Positions 9,254 through 17,787 of a stretch of DNA of 64,000 nucleotides are shown here, piece after piece; position 1 is the stretch's first letter, and every line of letters begins with the position of its first letter. The stretch spans positions 62,001 through 126,000 of the forward strand of contig NZ_UCNN01000026.1 in the NCBI RefSeq assembly GCF_900473935.1, given 5' to 3'. The stretch comes from Synechococcus sp. UW105. Lineage in GTDB: Bacteria > Cyanobacteriota > Cyanobacteriia > PCC-6307 > Cyanobiaceae. A program made the position numbers and the translations under genes. The notes beneath the pieces were generated by a model. That model was not told the DNA's origin. It did no database searches and saw only the letters and a list, made by a program, of their open reading frames with translations.

Positions 9254-9706
9254 TTATTCTTGCGGGGTGTCAAGCGCATATTCAATTGCGTATTGAACTG
9301 CGCAAGACAGCCAAATTAAGAATATCAAGGCAAGTACGCTTAAGCAGCCAGCTGAAAATGCAGAGACTGCCAAGGCTCCAAGGCTTCCAAATAAAACAAG
9401 CCCTTTTAGATTGTTGAGAGGGGGCGCCATTCCGTCGTTTCTAAGAGTTCCATTAGCTTTTTTCTCTTGGATGATTTTTTCGATTCGCTCGGCCACTTCG
9501 TATTCAAAATATATCGAGGCCAGTCCGCAAGTTACTATTGTTAGAATGATTGCAATTGCTGGGTCTAGTTTTGGTTTTGAGCTGGCCAGGTTGACTGCGG
9601 TGATCCATTGATACAATAAAACAAAGTAATAAATGGTGCAGGTGGCTATAAGGAGGATGACTATTGTCGCAGGGCTTTGGTGCTGAAAGTTAATTGCTTC
9701 GCTCAT
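9254..9706 (-). CDS. Small DUF4234-like membrane protein, function unknown
   Basis: 150 aa. It begins MSEAINFQHQSPATIVILLI with a membrane segment from about residue 13, a second at about 47-67 (LDPAIAIILTIVTCGLASIY), a charged linker (EVAERIEKIIQEKKA), then two more hydrophobic segments towards the C-terminus. The pattern, including an xWxxxxNxAS-type loop and TCGLxxIYF, resembles DUF4234 proteins, but that is by eye. Base composition is clearly AT-richer than the men genes beside it. It separates menE from the menI-like gene. Confidence 0.7.
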   Translation of the reverse strand: MSEAINFQHQSPATIVILLIATCTIYYFVLLYQWITAVNLASSKPKLDPAIAIILTIVTCGLASIYFEYEVAERIEKIIQEKKANGTLRNDGMAPPLNNLKGLVLFGSLGALAVSAFSAGCLSVLALIFLIWLSCAVQYAIEYALDTPQE

Positions 9707-9777
9707 TCGCTTCTTGATGTGTAAGGGTTGCCCAATCTTGACAGTTGTTGCCTCTATCTTTTTATTTTGTGATCTTT

Positions 9778-10233
9778 TTAAAGGCTACTGATTCGCCCCA
9801 TGCCTGAAGCCTCTAACCAGAGATCTACTGCTTCTGGAAGGGGGCAGCGTTGGCGAGATTCCGCATTAATGGCCAGGTGGCGGATCAGGCCTCGGGCCAC
9901 GACCTCCTCCTGCAGTTGGAAGAGGTAGTGAACCTCAAAGCAGCCTGGGTTGATTCGTTCTGGTTGCAGTGTGAGGCAAAGTTGATCTCCTCCATGCACG
10001 GGTCGCAAAAAGTCTGCTTCGCAATGAATTACGGGTAGGGCGATTTGAGGCCTGTGTTCCTGATCGCGGCAGCCGGGAAACACCACGGCGGCTGCTACTC
10101 CGTAGCGTTCCAGGCTTTCCTCCCAGGCTTCATGGCACCAGCGCAGGAGCTGATGGAAATGCATGACGCCTGCCGCATCAGTGTCACCAAAGCGCACGTG
10201 GCGTTCAAGCTCGAGCCAACTTGCTTGGTTCAT
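9778..10233 (-). CDS. menI: 1,4-dihydroxy-2-naphthoyl-CoA hydrolase (hot-dog thioesterase)
   Basis: 4-hydroxybenzoyl-CoA-thioesterase-type protein of 151 aa. It is expected to release dihydroxynaphthoate from its CoA ester, the step between MenB and MenA. Seen: the hot-dog signature HVRFGDTDAAGVMHFHQLL at residues about 11-29, with the catalytic Asp in GDTDAAG, and WCHEAWEESLERYG. Length fits the family. Function is set by the neighbouring men genes; a generic acyl-CoA thioesterase role is the alternative. It is transcribed away from the 10241 gene, with 7 bp between the latter's stop and this gene's start. Confidence 0.85.
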   Translation of the reverse strand: MNQASWLELERHVRFGDTDAAGVMHFHQLLRWCHEAWEESLERYGVAAAVVFPGCRDQEHRPQIALPVIHCEADFLRPVHGGDQLCLTLQPERINPGCFEVHYLFQLQEEVVARGLIRHLAINAESRQRCPLPEAVDLWLEASGMGRISSL

Positions 10234-10240
10234 ACAAGTC

Positions 10241-10693
10241 TCAGTTCACAAACCAGCTTGCTGTCCATGCTGTGAAGACGGCGAAGGATAGAGCGCTCAG
10301 CATTGTCACCATAAAGCCCATTAAAATCGATGAGTATTTTTTGGTTAAAAGTAGTACAAAGGACATCAGTGTTGCTATTAAGCTAAGGGCTGCACAGGCA
10401 ATGTTTGTCCATTTTCCGAGTTCTGGTAAAAGCTCGAAATTGGTCAGCATGCCGATCAGTGCATTGGCTAAATCCAAGCATAAAACTCCAATCAAGATCG
10501 CAATGGGGATCACGCTCATTGGTTCAATACTCAAGATGTCTAAATAGTATAAGACTGAGTCGAGCCTATTCCTTCTAAAAAGTGTCAAGATCGACTTGTG
10601 TCGTCTTCGTCGATGTCTCCCTTGGGATTTGCGCTTCTGTGGGGAAGGCTGATTAGAAAATATGCCTGAATGTTTCTTCACTCCAATGTTCAT
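10241..10693 (-). CDS. Hypothetical membrane protein
   Basis: Up to 150 aa. The first 58 residues are basic and low-complexity (a RHRRRRHK stretch), followed by about three membrane segments starting at MSVIPIAILIGVLCLDLANA. ATG 10693 is preceded by an AGGG that may serve as ribosome binding site. ATG 10519 would give a compact 92 aa protein with only the membrane part, and I cannot decide between them. It is AT-rich like the 9254 gene. I recognise no family. Confidence 0.5.
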   Translation of the reverse strand: MNIGVKKHSGIFSNQPSPQKRKSQGRHRRRRHKSILTLFRRNRLDSVLYYLDILSIEPMSVIPIAILIGVLCLDLANALIGMLTNFELLPELGKWTNIACAALSLIATLMSFVLLLTKKYSSILMGFMVTMLSALSFAVFTAWTASWFVN

Positions 10694-11141
10694 CCGAACC
10701 CTGGCGGCCGATCAAGCAGTCTTGACGTGACTGTGCTCTGTGTGGTGTTCGAGTGGTGGATTGATCTGATGGCTTAGTGCTCTTGATCAATAGTTGTCGG
10801 CCGCCTTTCTTTGCGCAGGCCTTGTTCTTTGATGGTTATTGGCGTTCTGCTTGCCGCAGGCTCGTGATCAACGAGTCCAGCAAAGAGCATCATGATGTCG
10901 GCTGCCTTGTGACCATTAATGGTGAGAATAAGGGCAGATCGTCGGGTAATTGCTATCAGCAGAGCGTATCTTAAGGCTCACGAGTGTGACCTCGTTTTCG
11001 GCTTGATTTGATGTGTTTTGCCGAGTGAGGTCAAGGCGCACATTGTTAGGTGGCGTGAAGCTTGTGTTGTTACGGAATTTGCTTACCAGGTGGCAAGGCC
11101 TGTAGCTAAAAGATAGTATTTGCAGTAATTGACCTTGACTT
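10694..11141. other. Gene-free stretch of 448 bp with several inverted repeats
   Basis: The only long gap in the window. No convincing gene was found in it: the one + strand frame (10777-10974, 65 codons) starts with no ribosome binding site, is Cys/Arg-rich and looks random. It holds a complex stem (10703-10805), a small perfect hairpin CTCGTGATCAACGAG (10861-10875), a second larger hairpin (10987-11033) and a 13 bp direct repeat with the start of the next gene. It may be a long 5' leader of the 11142 gene, a small RNA locus, or decayed coding sequence. Confidence 0.6.
10703..10812 (+). ncRNA. Candidate structured RNA or leader element
   Basis: Arm GGCGGCCGATCAAG (10703-10716) is complementary to CTTGATC (10782-10788) plus TCGGCCGCC (10797-10805), separated by an 8-nt bulge. 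The stem therefore closes a domain of about 100 nt. Inside is a hairpin CAGTC-TTGACGT-GACTG (10717-10733). The 3' arm is followed directly by TTTCTTT, so on the + strand it resembles an intrinsic terminator or an attenuator. The pairing is seen in the sequence; transcription and function are inferred. I do not recognise a known RNA family. Confidence 0.3.
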
Positions 11142-11153
11142 GTGACCTCGTTT
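10985..11153 (+). repeat. 13 bp direct repeat spanning the start of the 11142 gene
   Basis: TGTGACCTCGTTT occurs at 10985-10997 and again at 11141-11153. The second copy contains the GTG start of the membrane-protein gene. The first copy read from its GTG gives the six-residue peptide MTSFSA then TGA, the same first six residues as the gene. TGACCTC of either copy can pair with GAGGTCA at 11027-11033. It may be a partial duplication of the gene start or a paired regulatory switch. Confidence 0.5.
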
Positions 11154-11825
11154 AGCGCCAGCTCCACCCTGCGAGATGCTTGGAAGGACACGATTGCCCA
11201 TGTCCCGACGCTTCTTCTGACCTGGTTGGCTTCGGTTGTTGTAGGAATTATTGGGCTGATTGTTTATTACGTTATTTTCTTTGGGTTTGCAGCTATTGAT
11301 GACGGCTCAGGCGCCGGAGCCGGAATAGGAATGATTCTTAGTCAGGTCACTAATGTTCCTTTCTGGATCCTCCAGAGTCTGATTGGTGTGATGTTCACCG
11401 CGATTCCTGCTCTTTATTATCAGCGTGGTGAAGTGGTTGGCTTCTCCGATGTTTATTCGGTCTTGATGTCTCGGCTTGGGCGCTATGTCATAGCGGGTGT
11501 TCTGTTTACAGTTGCATCAACTATAGGGATTTTCGCTTGTGTGCTTCCGGGGTTGATCATCTTTGCGTCGATGCCGGTCTACGTGAACAAGGTGTTTACG
11601 ACTGATCAGGGCGTTTGGGATTGTTTCACTTCCTCCTTTGCGTCCGTCTACGGTTCTGATAAAGGTTGGGCTTTGGTGGGTATTCAATTAATGGCCTTCC
11701 TGCTTGCTTTTGTGACTTGCGGCTTCTGCATTGTTGGCCTGATTGTGTATGTGCCAGTGGTGACTTTCTTTATCCAGCTCTACGTTTCACGTTCTGGTCT
11801 GGTTAGTGCCTCTTCATCTGTCTGA
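11142..11825 (+). CDS. Multi-pass membrane protein, function unknown
   Basis: 227 aa starting from GTG 11142 (MTSFSASSTLRDAWKDTIAH). About five to six hydrophobic segments are interrupted by short loops such as YYQRGEVVGFSDVY and YVNKVFTTDQGVWDCFTSS. The layout (N-terminal amphipathic start, WxxV..P-rich membrane helices, a C-terminal GFCIVGLIVYVPV stretch) resembles the loosely defined DUF975/glycerophosphodiesterase-membrane-domain type proteins. The gene at 14473 has a similar plan. A strong terminator follows 37 bp after the stop, so this is probably a monocistronic unit with a long leader. Confidence 0.7.
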   Translation: MTSFSASSTLRDAWKDTIAHVPTLLLTWLASVVVGIIGLIVYYVIFFGFAAIDDGSGAGAGIGMILSQVTNVPFWILQSLIGVMFTAIPALYYQRGEVVGFSDVYSVLMSRLGRYVIAGVLFTVASTIGIFACVLPGLIIFASMPVYVNKVFTTDQGVWDCFTSSFASVYGSDKGWALVGIQLMAFLLAFVTCGFCIVGLIVYVPVVTFFIQLYVSRSGLVSASSSV

Positions 11826-11862
11826 AGAGTGAAATCCTAATCAGAGTTTGATCATTTTATCG

Positions 11863-11890
11863 CCGCCCTTTTTGTAGGGCGGTTTTTTTT
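11863..11890 (+). terminator. Intrinsic terminator after the 11142 gene
   Basis: Perfect 7 bp stem CCGCCCT/AGGGCGG with loop TTTTGT, followed by eight T residues (11883-11890). It ends the + strand gene at 11142 and lies against the 3' end of the convergent DUF2752 gene. Confidence 0.93.
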
Positions 11891-12299
11891 ATGGGCTTGG
11901 GAATCCGGGAAAGCCCTTGAGGTGAAGGGCATAGCTGAAGAGGATCCGCAGTATCCAGTAGCTGAACAGTGCTGATGCTGCTATGGCTAGTGCGGCGAAG
12001 GACAGTTGTTTGGGTATCAGCCTGTTGGTTCGGATCGATGCAACGCTCCAGATCACAAGTGTTGCTGCTGCAATGGGCCCAAACAGGTGTAATTCGATTG
12101 AGCGATCGAGTTGTCCAGTCAAGGCCGCAGAGGTGGCGCGCGTCAGGAAACAGCCTGGACAGGGGATGCCTGTTAAGGCACGGAAAGGGCATCCCCAGCC
12201 GGGCAGATGAGGCTGCCAACCCTTCAACCAGAGATAACCCGTCAACACGGAAGGGATCAGGTGGCCGGCGTGCTGGAGTCTGCGCAGGAATACATTCAT
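11889..12299 (-). CDS. DUF2752 membrane protein
   Basis: 136 aa. Seen: the DUF2752 signature CPFRALTGIPCPGCFLTRA (residues about 37-55), with two cysteines in a CPGC motif next to a membrane helix, then two further hydrophobic segments (about 71-87 and 97-118). The family is widespread with unknown function. It lies 25 bp downstream of ndhH on the same strand and could be co-transcribed with it. Confidence 0.87.
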   Translation of the reverse strand: MNVFLRRLQHAGHLIPSVLTGYLWLKGWQPHLPGWGCPFRALTGIPCPGCFLTRATSAALTGQLDRSIELHLFGPIAAATLVIWSVASIRTNRLIPKQLSFAALAIAASALFSYWILRILFSYALHLKGFPGFPSP

Positions 12300-12324
12300 T
12301 CAGCCTTCTCGTCCGGCTTGATCG

Positions 12325-13509
12325 TTAGCGATCCACGGATCCCATGATTACGTCGATCGAGCCCAGGATCGCCATGATGTCGGCCACCTTGTGGCCTTTG
12401 AGGATGTGGGGAAGGATCTGCAGGTTGTTGCTGTCGGCAGCGCGGATCTTGAAGCGCCAGGGGGTGACATCGTTGTTGCCCTGGATGAAGACACCGATTT
12501 CGCCCTTGCCAGATTCCAGTCTGGTGTAGAGCTCACCATTGGGAATCTTGAAGGTTGGAGCAACCTTCTTGGCCACATACTGGTAATCGAATCCAGCGAA
12601 TTCGCTCTTTTTACCTTCGGCCATTCGCTTGGCTTCGAGGTTTTCGGTTGGGCCTCCGGGGATCATCTCGCAGGCCTGCTGCAGGATGCTCAGAGACTGG
12701 CGCATCTCCTCGATCCGAACGCGGTAGCGGGCGAAACAATCACCTTCTTTCTCTGAGACGACCTTCCAGTCAAAGTCGTCGTAGCACTCGTAGTGATCAA
12801 CTTTGCGAAGGTCCCAGGGCACGCCTGATGCGCGCAGCATGGGCCCGGACAGGCTCCAGTTGATTGCCTCATCGCGGCTAATCACCCCCAAGCCTTCGAT
12901 GCGGCGCCGAAAGATCGGATTGTTTGTAATCAGCTTTTCGTATTCATCAATTTTCGGGCCGAACCAGTCGCAGAAATCGCGGCACTTTTCCAGCCAGCCA
13001 AAAGGCAGATCTGCAGCAACACCGCCAATTCGGAAGTAATTGTTATTGATCAGGCGCTGGCCTGTCGCTGCTTCCCAGAGGTCATAAATCATCTCCCGCT
13101 CGCGGAAGATGTAGAAGAAGGGGGTCTGAGCACCCACGTCTGCCAAGAAGGGACCCAACCAGAGCAGATGGTTGGCGATTCGGTTCAGCTCAAGCATCAG
13201 CACCCGGATGTAGCTCGCCCGCTTCGGCACCGGAATGTCCGCCAGGCGTTCCGGGGCATTGACCACGATCGCCTCGTAGAACATGCCCGCCGCATAGTCC
13301 ATGCGGCTCACATAGGGCACGAACATCACGTTCGTGCGGTTCTCGGCAATCTTCTCCATGCCGCGGTGGAGATAGCCGATCACTGGCTCGCAATCCACCA
13401 CGTCTTCGCCGTCGAGGGTCACCACCAGCCTCAATACCCCGTGCATGGAGGGGTGATGGGGGCCGAAGTTGACCACCATCGGCTCCGTGCGCGTTTCCAG
13501 CTGCGTCAT
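12325..13509 (-). CDS. ndhH: NAD(P)H-quinone oxidoreductase subunit H
   Basis: 49 kDa-type subunit of the peripheral arm of cyanobacterial NDH-1, on the cytosolic side of the thylakoid. It takes part in forming the plastoquinone pocket. 394 aa, exactly family length from [20 protein letters not shown]. Seen: [33 protein letters not shown], and the conserved C-terminus [14 protein letters not shown]. Start ATG 13509; upstream in-frame starts would overlap rsmH. It is divergent from rsmH with a 44 bp spacer and separated from the other ndh loci. Confidence 0.97.
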   Translation of the reverse strand: MTQLETRTEPMVVNFGPHHPSMHGVLRLVVTLDGEDVVDCEPVIGYLHRGMEKIAENRTNVMFVPYVSRMDYAAGMFYEAIVVNAPERLADIPVPKRASYIRVLMLELNRIANHLLWLGPFLADVGAQTPFFYIFREREMIYDLWEAATGQRLINNNYFRIGGVAADLPFGWLEKCRDFCDWFGPKIDEYEKLITNNPIFRRRIEGLGVISRDEAINWSLSGPMLRASGVPWDLRKVDHYECYDDFDWKVVSEKEGDCFARYRVRIEEMRQSLSILQQACEMIPGGPTENLEAKRMAEGKKSEFAGFDYQYVAKKVAPTFKIPNGELYTRLESGKGEIGVFIQGNNDVTPWRFKIRAADSNNLQILPHILKGHKVADIMAILGSIDVIMGSVDR

Positions 13510-13553
13510 GGGGCCGTGGCAATGCGAACGCATCGAGATATTAGGAAGGACCC

Positions 13554-14480
13554 ATGCCCGATCAGTCACAGCTCCCTGAAGATGGGTTCGTTCATGTGCC
13601 GGTGTTGGCGGCTCCGCTGCTGCAGGCATTAGCCGCCAGTGCTGATGCTCCCTGGCAGAACGGTCTGTTGATTGACGCAACTCTGGGGGGCGCTGGCCAC
13701 AGTTCTTTGCTGCTCGATCGTTACCCGGGGTTGCAACTGATCGGCCTCGATCAGGACGCCACAGCCCGGTCTGCTGCGTCGGAACGCCTGCGGCCCTATG
13801 GAGAGCGGGCGATTGTTGTGGCGACCAATTTCGCTGATTTCCGGCCTGAACAACCTGTGGATCTGGTGTTGGCGGATCTGGGGGTGAGTAGTCCGCAGTT
13901 GGATGTGGCGGCCAGGGGCTTCAGCTTCCGACTCGATGGCCCGCTCGACATGCGCATGAATCCAGAGGCAAACACTGAAACCGCGGCTGAATTAATCGAG
14001 CGACTCGAGGAAGCTGCTTTGGCGGATCTGATCTACGCCTATGGGGAGGAGCGTTTGTCACGGCGGATCGCCCGTCGTATCAAGAACGATTTGGCTACGC
14101 ATGGTGCTTACGCAGGCACCGCAGCTCTGGCTTACGCGGTGGCGGGGTGTTATCCGCCCAAGGCTCGCCGAGGACGGATCCATCCGGCGACACGTACTTT
14201 TCAGGCCCTGCGCATTGCCGTGAACGATGAGCTTGGGGTGCTGGATCGCTTGCTTCAGCAGGCACCCGATTGGCTTAAGCCCAGTGGAGTGCTGGCGATC
14301 ATCAGCTTCCATTCGTTGGAGGACCGACGGGTGAAAACAGCCTTTTTGCAGGACGAACGCCTCGAGCGGATCACCCGCAAGCCATTGACTGCTGATGAGC
14401 AGGAACAGGACACCAATCCGCGAAGCCGCAGCGCCAAACTGCGGCTCGCCCGTCGCCTGCCCCTGTCGAAGATCAGCTGA
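13554..14480 (+). CDS. rsmH: 16S rRNA (cytosine(1402)-N(4))-methyltransferase
   Basis: SAM-dependent enzyme of 308 aa that methylates C1402 in the ribosomal P site (formerly mraW). Seen: HVPVL at the N-terminus, SAM motif [60 protein letters not shown] and [13 protein letters not shown]. Start ATG 13554 is preceded by AGGAAGGA. In many bacteria it sits in the division cluster; here it stands alone, divergent from ndhH. The last 8 bp overlap the convergent 14473 gene. Confidence 0.97.
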   Translation: MPDQSQLPEDGFVHVPVLAAPLLQALAASADAPWQNGLLIDATLGGAGHSSLLLDRYPGLQLIGLDQDATARSAASERLRPYGERAIVVATNFADFRPEQPVDLVLADLGVSSPQLDVAARGFSFRLDGPLDMRMNPEANTETAAELIERLEEAALADLIYAYGEERLSRRIARRIKNDLATHGAYAGTAALAYAVAGCYPPKARRGRIHPATRTFQALRIAVNDELGVLDRLLQQAPDWLKPSGVLAIISFHSLEDRRVKTAFLQDERLERITRKPLTADEQEQDTNPRSRSAKLRLARRLPLSKIS

Positions 14481-15219
14481 GGAATCCCGTGCTGTCCTCA
14501 CTTCCGAAGATCTGTCGGTAGGCGGCTGTGGAGATGCAGATCACCACAGGGAATGCCGCCAACAGGCCGACGCAACAGAGAAGCAGGCCGGCGAGCAGGA
14601 TCAAGGCCTCAATGATCAGAAGCAGCACCACCGACCACCAAGAAGGATCCACGCCGGAACGTCCGCTTTGGATCGTGTCGAAGGGATTGCCGTTCTGGAT
14701 CAGGGCGATCCAGGGCAGAAACTTCTGGTTCACCGCCAGATAGATGAATACGACGGCGGCTGTAATGGCGGGGATGAACGCCAGGGACTCATTGAGCTGA
14801 GCCACTTCGCCACTGATCAAAAGGCTGATCCAGACGATGATGCCGAGAATGAGCGCCAGCACCAGCTGGTTAATGAACAGTCGACCGGCGGCTCCTCCGT
14901 CCAAGCGGATTAACTCTGAGAAATTGGGCTTCTCGTCATCAAGGGCTTTCCATGCACCTCGGATCAACCCGGTCACACCCCAGAGGCTAATGATCGTGCT
15001 GCCCAGCCAAGACACGACTAAGCCAATGATTTGAACAGTGGTGGAGGTGTTTCCGGCGAAAACCACGACCACATTGGCGATGGCCTGGAAGATGGCCGAA
15101 AGGACCCAAAAAAGGAGGACAAACAACACGAAGGGCCAGGGTGACTTCGTGAAGGCGTTCCAGCCGTCTTCGACGGCTCTCATCACCTGCAGTCTGGGAC
15201 TGCCGCTTGAATCGGTCAT
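14473..15219 (-). CDS. Multi-pass membrane protein, function unknown
   Basis: 248 aa, starting [20 protein letters not shown]. There is a cytoplasmic N-terminal stretch with [14 protein letters not shown] leading into the first helix, about six hydrophobic segments in all, and a C-terminal [16 protein letters not shown] stretch. The architecture parallels the membrane protein at 11142 although identity looks low. Both resemble BPSS1780/DUF975-type proteins. It overlaps the end of rsmH by 8 bp on the opposite strand and lies downstream of the cysteine desulfurase gene by 58 bp. No function can be assigned. Confidence 0.75.
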   Translation of the reverse strand: MTDSSGSPRLQVMRAVEDGWNAFTKSPWPFVLFVLLFWVLSAIFQAIANVVVVFAGNTSTTVQIIGLVVSWLGSTIISLWGVTGLIRGAWKALDDEKPNFSELIRLDGGAAGRLFINQLVLALILGIIVWISLLISGEVAQLNESLAFIPAITAAVVFIYLAVNQKFLPWIALIQNGNPFDTIQSGRSGVDPSWWSVVLLLIIEALILLAGLLLCCVGLLAAFPVVICISTAAYRQIFGSEDSTGFLS

Positions 15220-15277
15220 GACCAGGGTGTTGAGGAAAAGGACTCTCGCCGGAACGTAGCGATTTGAACGGTTGTTT

Positions 15278-16462
15278 TCAGTGTCCCTGCCGCAAACCGT
15301 TCAACACGTCACTGATCGCTTGAATCGCGCGGTTGATGTCTTCCTTCTGGGTCATCCTGCCCAGGCTCAGTCGCAGAGAGGCATTCGCCTCCTCTCGGCT
15401 GAGGCCAAGAGCTTGCAGCACATGCGAGGGGCTGCCGGCGCTGCAGGCGGATCCGCTGCTGCAGTGCAGCCTGCCTCGTAGGGCTTGCTGTAGGCGGTTT
15501 CCGTTGATTCCTGCCACGTGGATGTTGAGGTTGTGGGGCAGTCGTTGTTCGAGTGCACCGTTGAGCTGCACGCCTTCGACCTGCTCCTGCAGGCCGCGCC
15601 AAAGCTGGTTGCGCAGTTCCATCATCCGGAGGCTGCGGGCATCGAGATCCTCAAGGGCGAGCTCTGCTGCGCGGGCCAGGCCCACGATCAGAGGCACCGG
15701 TAACGTTCCCGGCCGCAAACCACGCTCCTGTCCGCCTCCGAACTGCAGGGGCTGTAGTTTGATCCCTTCGCCGACGACAAGGGCGCCGATGCCCTTCGGG
15801 CCGTAGAGCTTGTGGCCGCTGATGCTGGCGAGGTCCACGCCAAGGCGCTTGGGGTGAAAAGGCATGTTGCCGAAGGCCTGGGCGGCGTCGCTGTGCAGCC
15901 GTGCCCCCTGTGCATGACAGACGTCTGCCAGCTGCTCCAGGGGTTGAATCACGCCGATCTCATTGTTGGCGGCCATCACACTCACCAGCATCGTGTCGGG
16001 CTGCAAGGCGTCTTCCACTTGGCTGGGGGTGACCAAGCCGTCTGCTCCCGTTGTGAGGAGTGTGAGGCGGAAGCCCTCCCTCTTCAGCTGCTGCAGGGGA
16101 TCAAGCACAGCATGGTGTTCGGTGCAGACGCTGATCAGGTGGCCAGGGCGGCCCGCTTGCTCCGCCATCGCCCGGGCATGGCCCAGGAGGGCCAGATTGT
16201 TGGCCTCCGTGGCACCGCTCGTAAAGATCAACTGCTCTGGATCCACGTTCAGGCAGGCAGCGAGCCGGTCTCGGGCATCACTGACCGCGGCGGCTGCCAT
16301 CAGCCCAAGCCGATGCTGACGGCTCGAGGGGTTGCCCCATTGGATCTGCCACCAGGGCTCCATCGCTTCAACCACCTCAGGAGCGCAGGGTGTCGTGGCT
16401 TGAAAGTCCAGCGCCACAGGTTTCTCGTCCCTGGCGTTGCGTTGAGGAGGGCTTGGCAGCAT
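15278..16462 (-). CDS. Cysteine desulfurase (IscS/NifS type)
   Basis: PLP enzyme of 394 aa that removes sulfur from cysteine as a persulfide for Fe-S clusters or tRNA thiolation. Seen: FTSGATEANNLALLGHA, TEHHAVLDP, HSDAAQAFG, the PLP lysine in SISGHKLYGPKGIG, and the persulfide cysteine in CSSGSACSAG, with the short-spaced class I arrangement SHVLQALGL. Start ATG 16462. No iscU or iscA lies next to it, so I cannot say which pathway it serves; cyanobacteria usually carry this as a second enzyme beside SufS. Confidence 0.92.
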   Translation of the reverse strand: MLPSPPQRNARDEKPVALDFQATTPCAPEVVEAMEPWWQIQWGNPSSRQHRLGLMAAAAVSDARDRLAACLNVDPEQLIFTSGATEANNLALLGHARAMAEQAGRPGHLISVCTEHHAVLDPLQQLKREGFRLTLLTTGADGLVTPSQVEDALQPDTMLVSVMAANNEIGVIQPLEQLADVCHAQGARLHSDAAQAFGNMPFHPKRLGVDLASISGHKLYGPKGIGALVVGEGIKLQPLQFGGGQERGLRPGTLPVPLIVGLARAAELALEDLDARSLRMMELRNQLWRGLQEQVEGVQLNGALEQRLPHNLNIHVAGINGNRLQQALRGRLHCSSGSACSAGSPSHVLQALGLSREEANASLRLSLGRMTQKEDINRAIQAISDVLNGLRQGH

Positions 16463-16486
16463 GGTGTGACCTCAGCTCCCGATGCG

Positions 16487-16999
16487 ATGCGCGCCGTTCA
16501 ACGAACGCTCAGTCTGATCCTTCTGGTTGGTTGTGGCTGGATCGGCCAATCCGCCGGTGCGATCGAACGGGATGAATTGCTCGAAAAGATGAAACGCATG
16601 CGTCCGCAGGAGATGACGATCCTGGAGACCAGGACGATCGACGGTGGCACTTACACACTTGGCATCTTTTCGGTTTCCTTGGACCCGACTGATAATGATC
16701 TTCGTCGCTACAAGCTTTGGCAGGAATTTGCCAACGATCTCGTGGTGCCCACAGAGTCGGTGAACTGCAGCACCGAGGGCCCGTTGCGGGTCACCCGTGA
16801 TGCCGAGGCCATCTATGTGCGTCGTCTCAATCCTGGTGGATTGGTCACCACAGCGAACCGAGAGGATCATCTTGTGTGGTGGGCGGCCTGCCAGCCCGAT
16901 CAGGCTGGAATTGATCCATCCACCCTCACAGATACAGCACGGGGGCTTGGCTATTCCACACTTCTTCTGGAATCGATCGAGACACTGCGTCTCCCCTAA
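16487..16999 (+). CDS. Exported protein of unknown function
   Basis: 170 aa from ATG 16487. The N-terminus MRAVQRTLSLILLVGCGWIG is a signal-peptide-like hydrophobic stretch, with an AGA site after it. The mature part is hydrophilic (RDELLEKMKRMRPQEMTIL, then beta-rich segments) with two cysteines (NCSTEGPL and WAACQPDQ) that could form a disulfide in the periplasm or lumen. I recognise no family. The reading frame continues far upstream, but that part is antisense to the cysteine desulfurase and is a shadow. It is divergent from that gene, with 24 bp between start codons. Confidence 0.7.
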   Translation: MRAVQRTLSLILLVGCGWIGQSAGAIERDELLEKMKRMRPQEMTILETRTIDGGTYTLGIFSVSLDPTDNDLRRYKLWQEFANDLVVPTESVNCSTEGPLRVTRDAEAIYVRRLNPGGLVTTANREDHLVWWAACQPDQAGIDPSTLTDTARGLGYSTLLLESIETLRLP

Positions 17000-17040
17000 G
17001 AGATAACACTCCTAGATTCCGTTCAGAACCTGTCAGGGCC

Positions 17041-17787
17041 ATGACTTCCACCCCTCCCGGGGATGCAGATCCCCAGTCGATTGAAGCGTCCTCTCGTCCG
17101 GCCCCAAGGCTGTTGTTGGTGGATGATGAACCCGGGCTACGCACGGCGGTGCAGGCCTATCTCGAGGACGAAGGCTTTCAGGTGACCACGGCAGTGGACG
17201 GCCTTGACGGCTGGGAGAAGGCACAGCAGCTGATGCCGGATCTCGTGATCAGCGACGTGATGATGCCCCGCTGCGACGGCTACGGTTTGCTCGAGAAGAT
17301 GCGTGGCGACGAACGCCTCGGGGGGACCCCGGTGATCTTCCTAACCGCTAAGGGCATGACCGCCGACCGCACCCAGGGTTATGTGGCTGGCGTGGATGAC
17401 TACATCCCGAAGCCGTTCGACCCGGATGAATTGGTGGCCCGCGTGCGCAACGTGGTGAGCCGTCAGGATCGCTTGCTGACAGAGGCGGCTCGCTTTGCCG
17501 ATGCCGACGTCGGACAGATGGCTCGGCAGATCAACGAGATCCGTTCGATGCTCTCGGGTTCAGCTGAAGCCGCCGCTGCTGATACGCCACAGCTCAGTTT
17601 CACCCCCCGAGAAGCAAGCGTGCTTCAGCTGGTCGCCGAGGGTCTCATGAATAAAGAAATCGCGCGCCAACTGGAAACTTCGATTCGCAATGTTGAGAAG
17701 TACGTGAGCCGCCTGTTCATTAAGACCGGCACGTCCAGTCGTACTGAATTGGTGCGCTTTGCCCTCCAGCACCGTTTGGTGGATTGA
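17041..17787 (+). CDS. NarL/LuxR-type response regulator (Ycf29-like)
   Basis: 248 aa. The receiver domain (about residues 24-140) has LLLVDDEPG, phosphoacceptor Asp about 72 in VISDVMMPRCDG, conserved T/K positions in FLTAKG and IPKPFDP. A linker follows, then the LuxR-type HTH LSFTPREASVLQLVAEGL...NKEIARQL (about 181-245). Marine picocyanobacteria carry few response regulators, and the NarL-type one resembles plastid Ycf29; that match is by family memory only. No histidine kinase is nearby. The stop overlaps the next start as TGATG. Confidence 0.88.
   Translation: MTSTPPGDADPQSIEASSRPAPRLLLVDDEPGLRTAVQAYLEDEGFQVTTAVDGLDGWEKAQQLMPDLVISDVMMPRCDGYGLLEKMRGDERLGGTPVIFLTAKGMTADRTQGYVAGVDDYIPKPFDPDELVARVRNVVSRQDRLLTEAARFADADVGQMARQINEIRSMLSGSAEAAAADTPQLSFTPREASVLQLVAEGLMNKEIARQLETSIRNVEKYVSRLFIKTGTSSRTELVRFALQHRLVD

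Noticed and set aside
10777-10974. 65-codon + strand frame in the long spacer
   Set aside because: No ribosome binding site, no recognisable domain, composition looks random and it crosses the 3' arm of the candidate RNA stem.
15812-16486. Upstream part of the + strand frame that ends at 16999
   Set aside because: It lies antisense to the cysteine desulfurase and has no family features; only 16487 onward with its signal peptide is credible.
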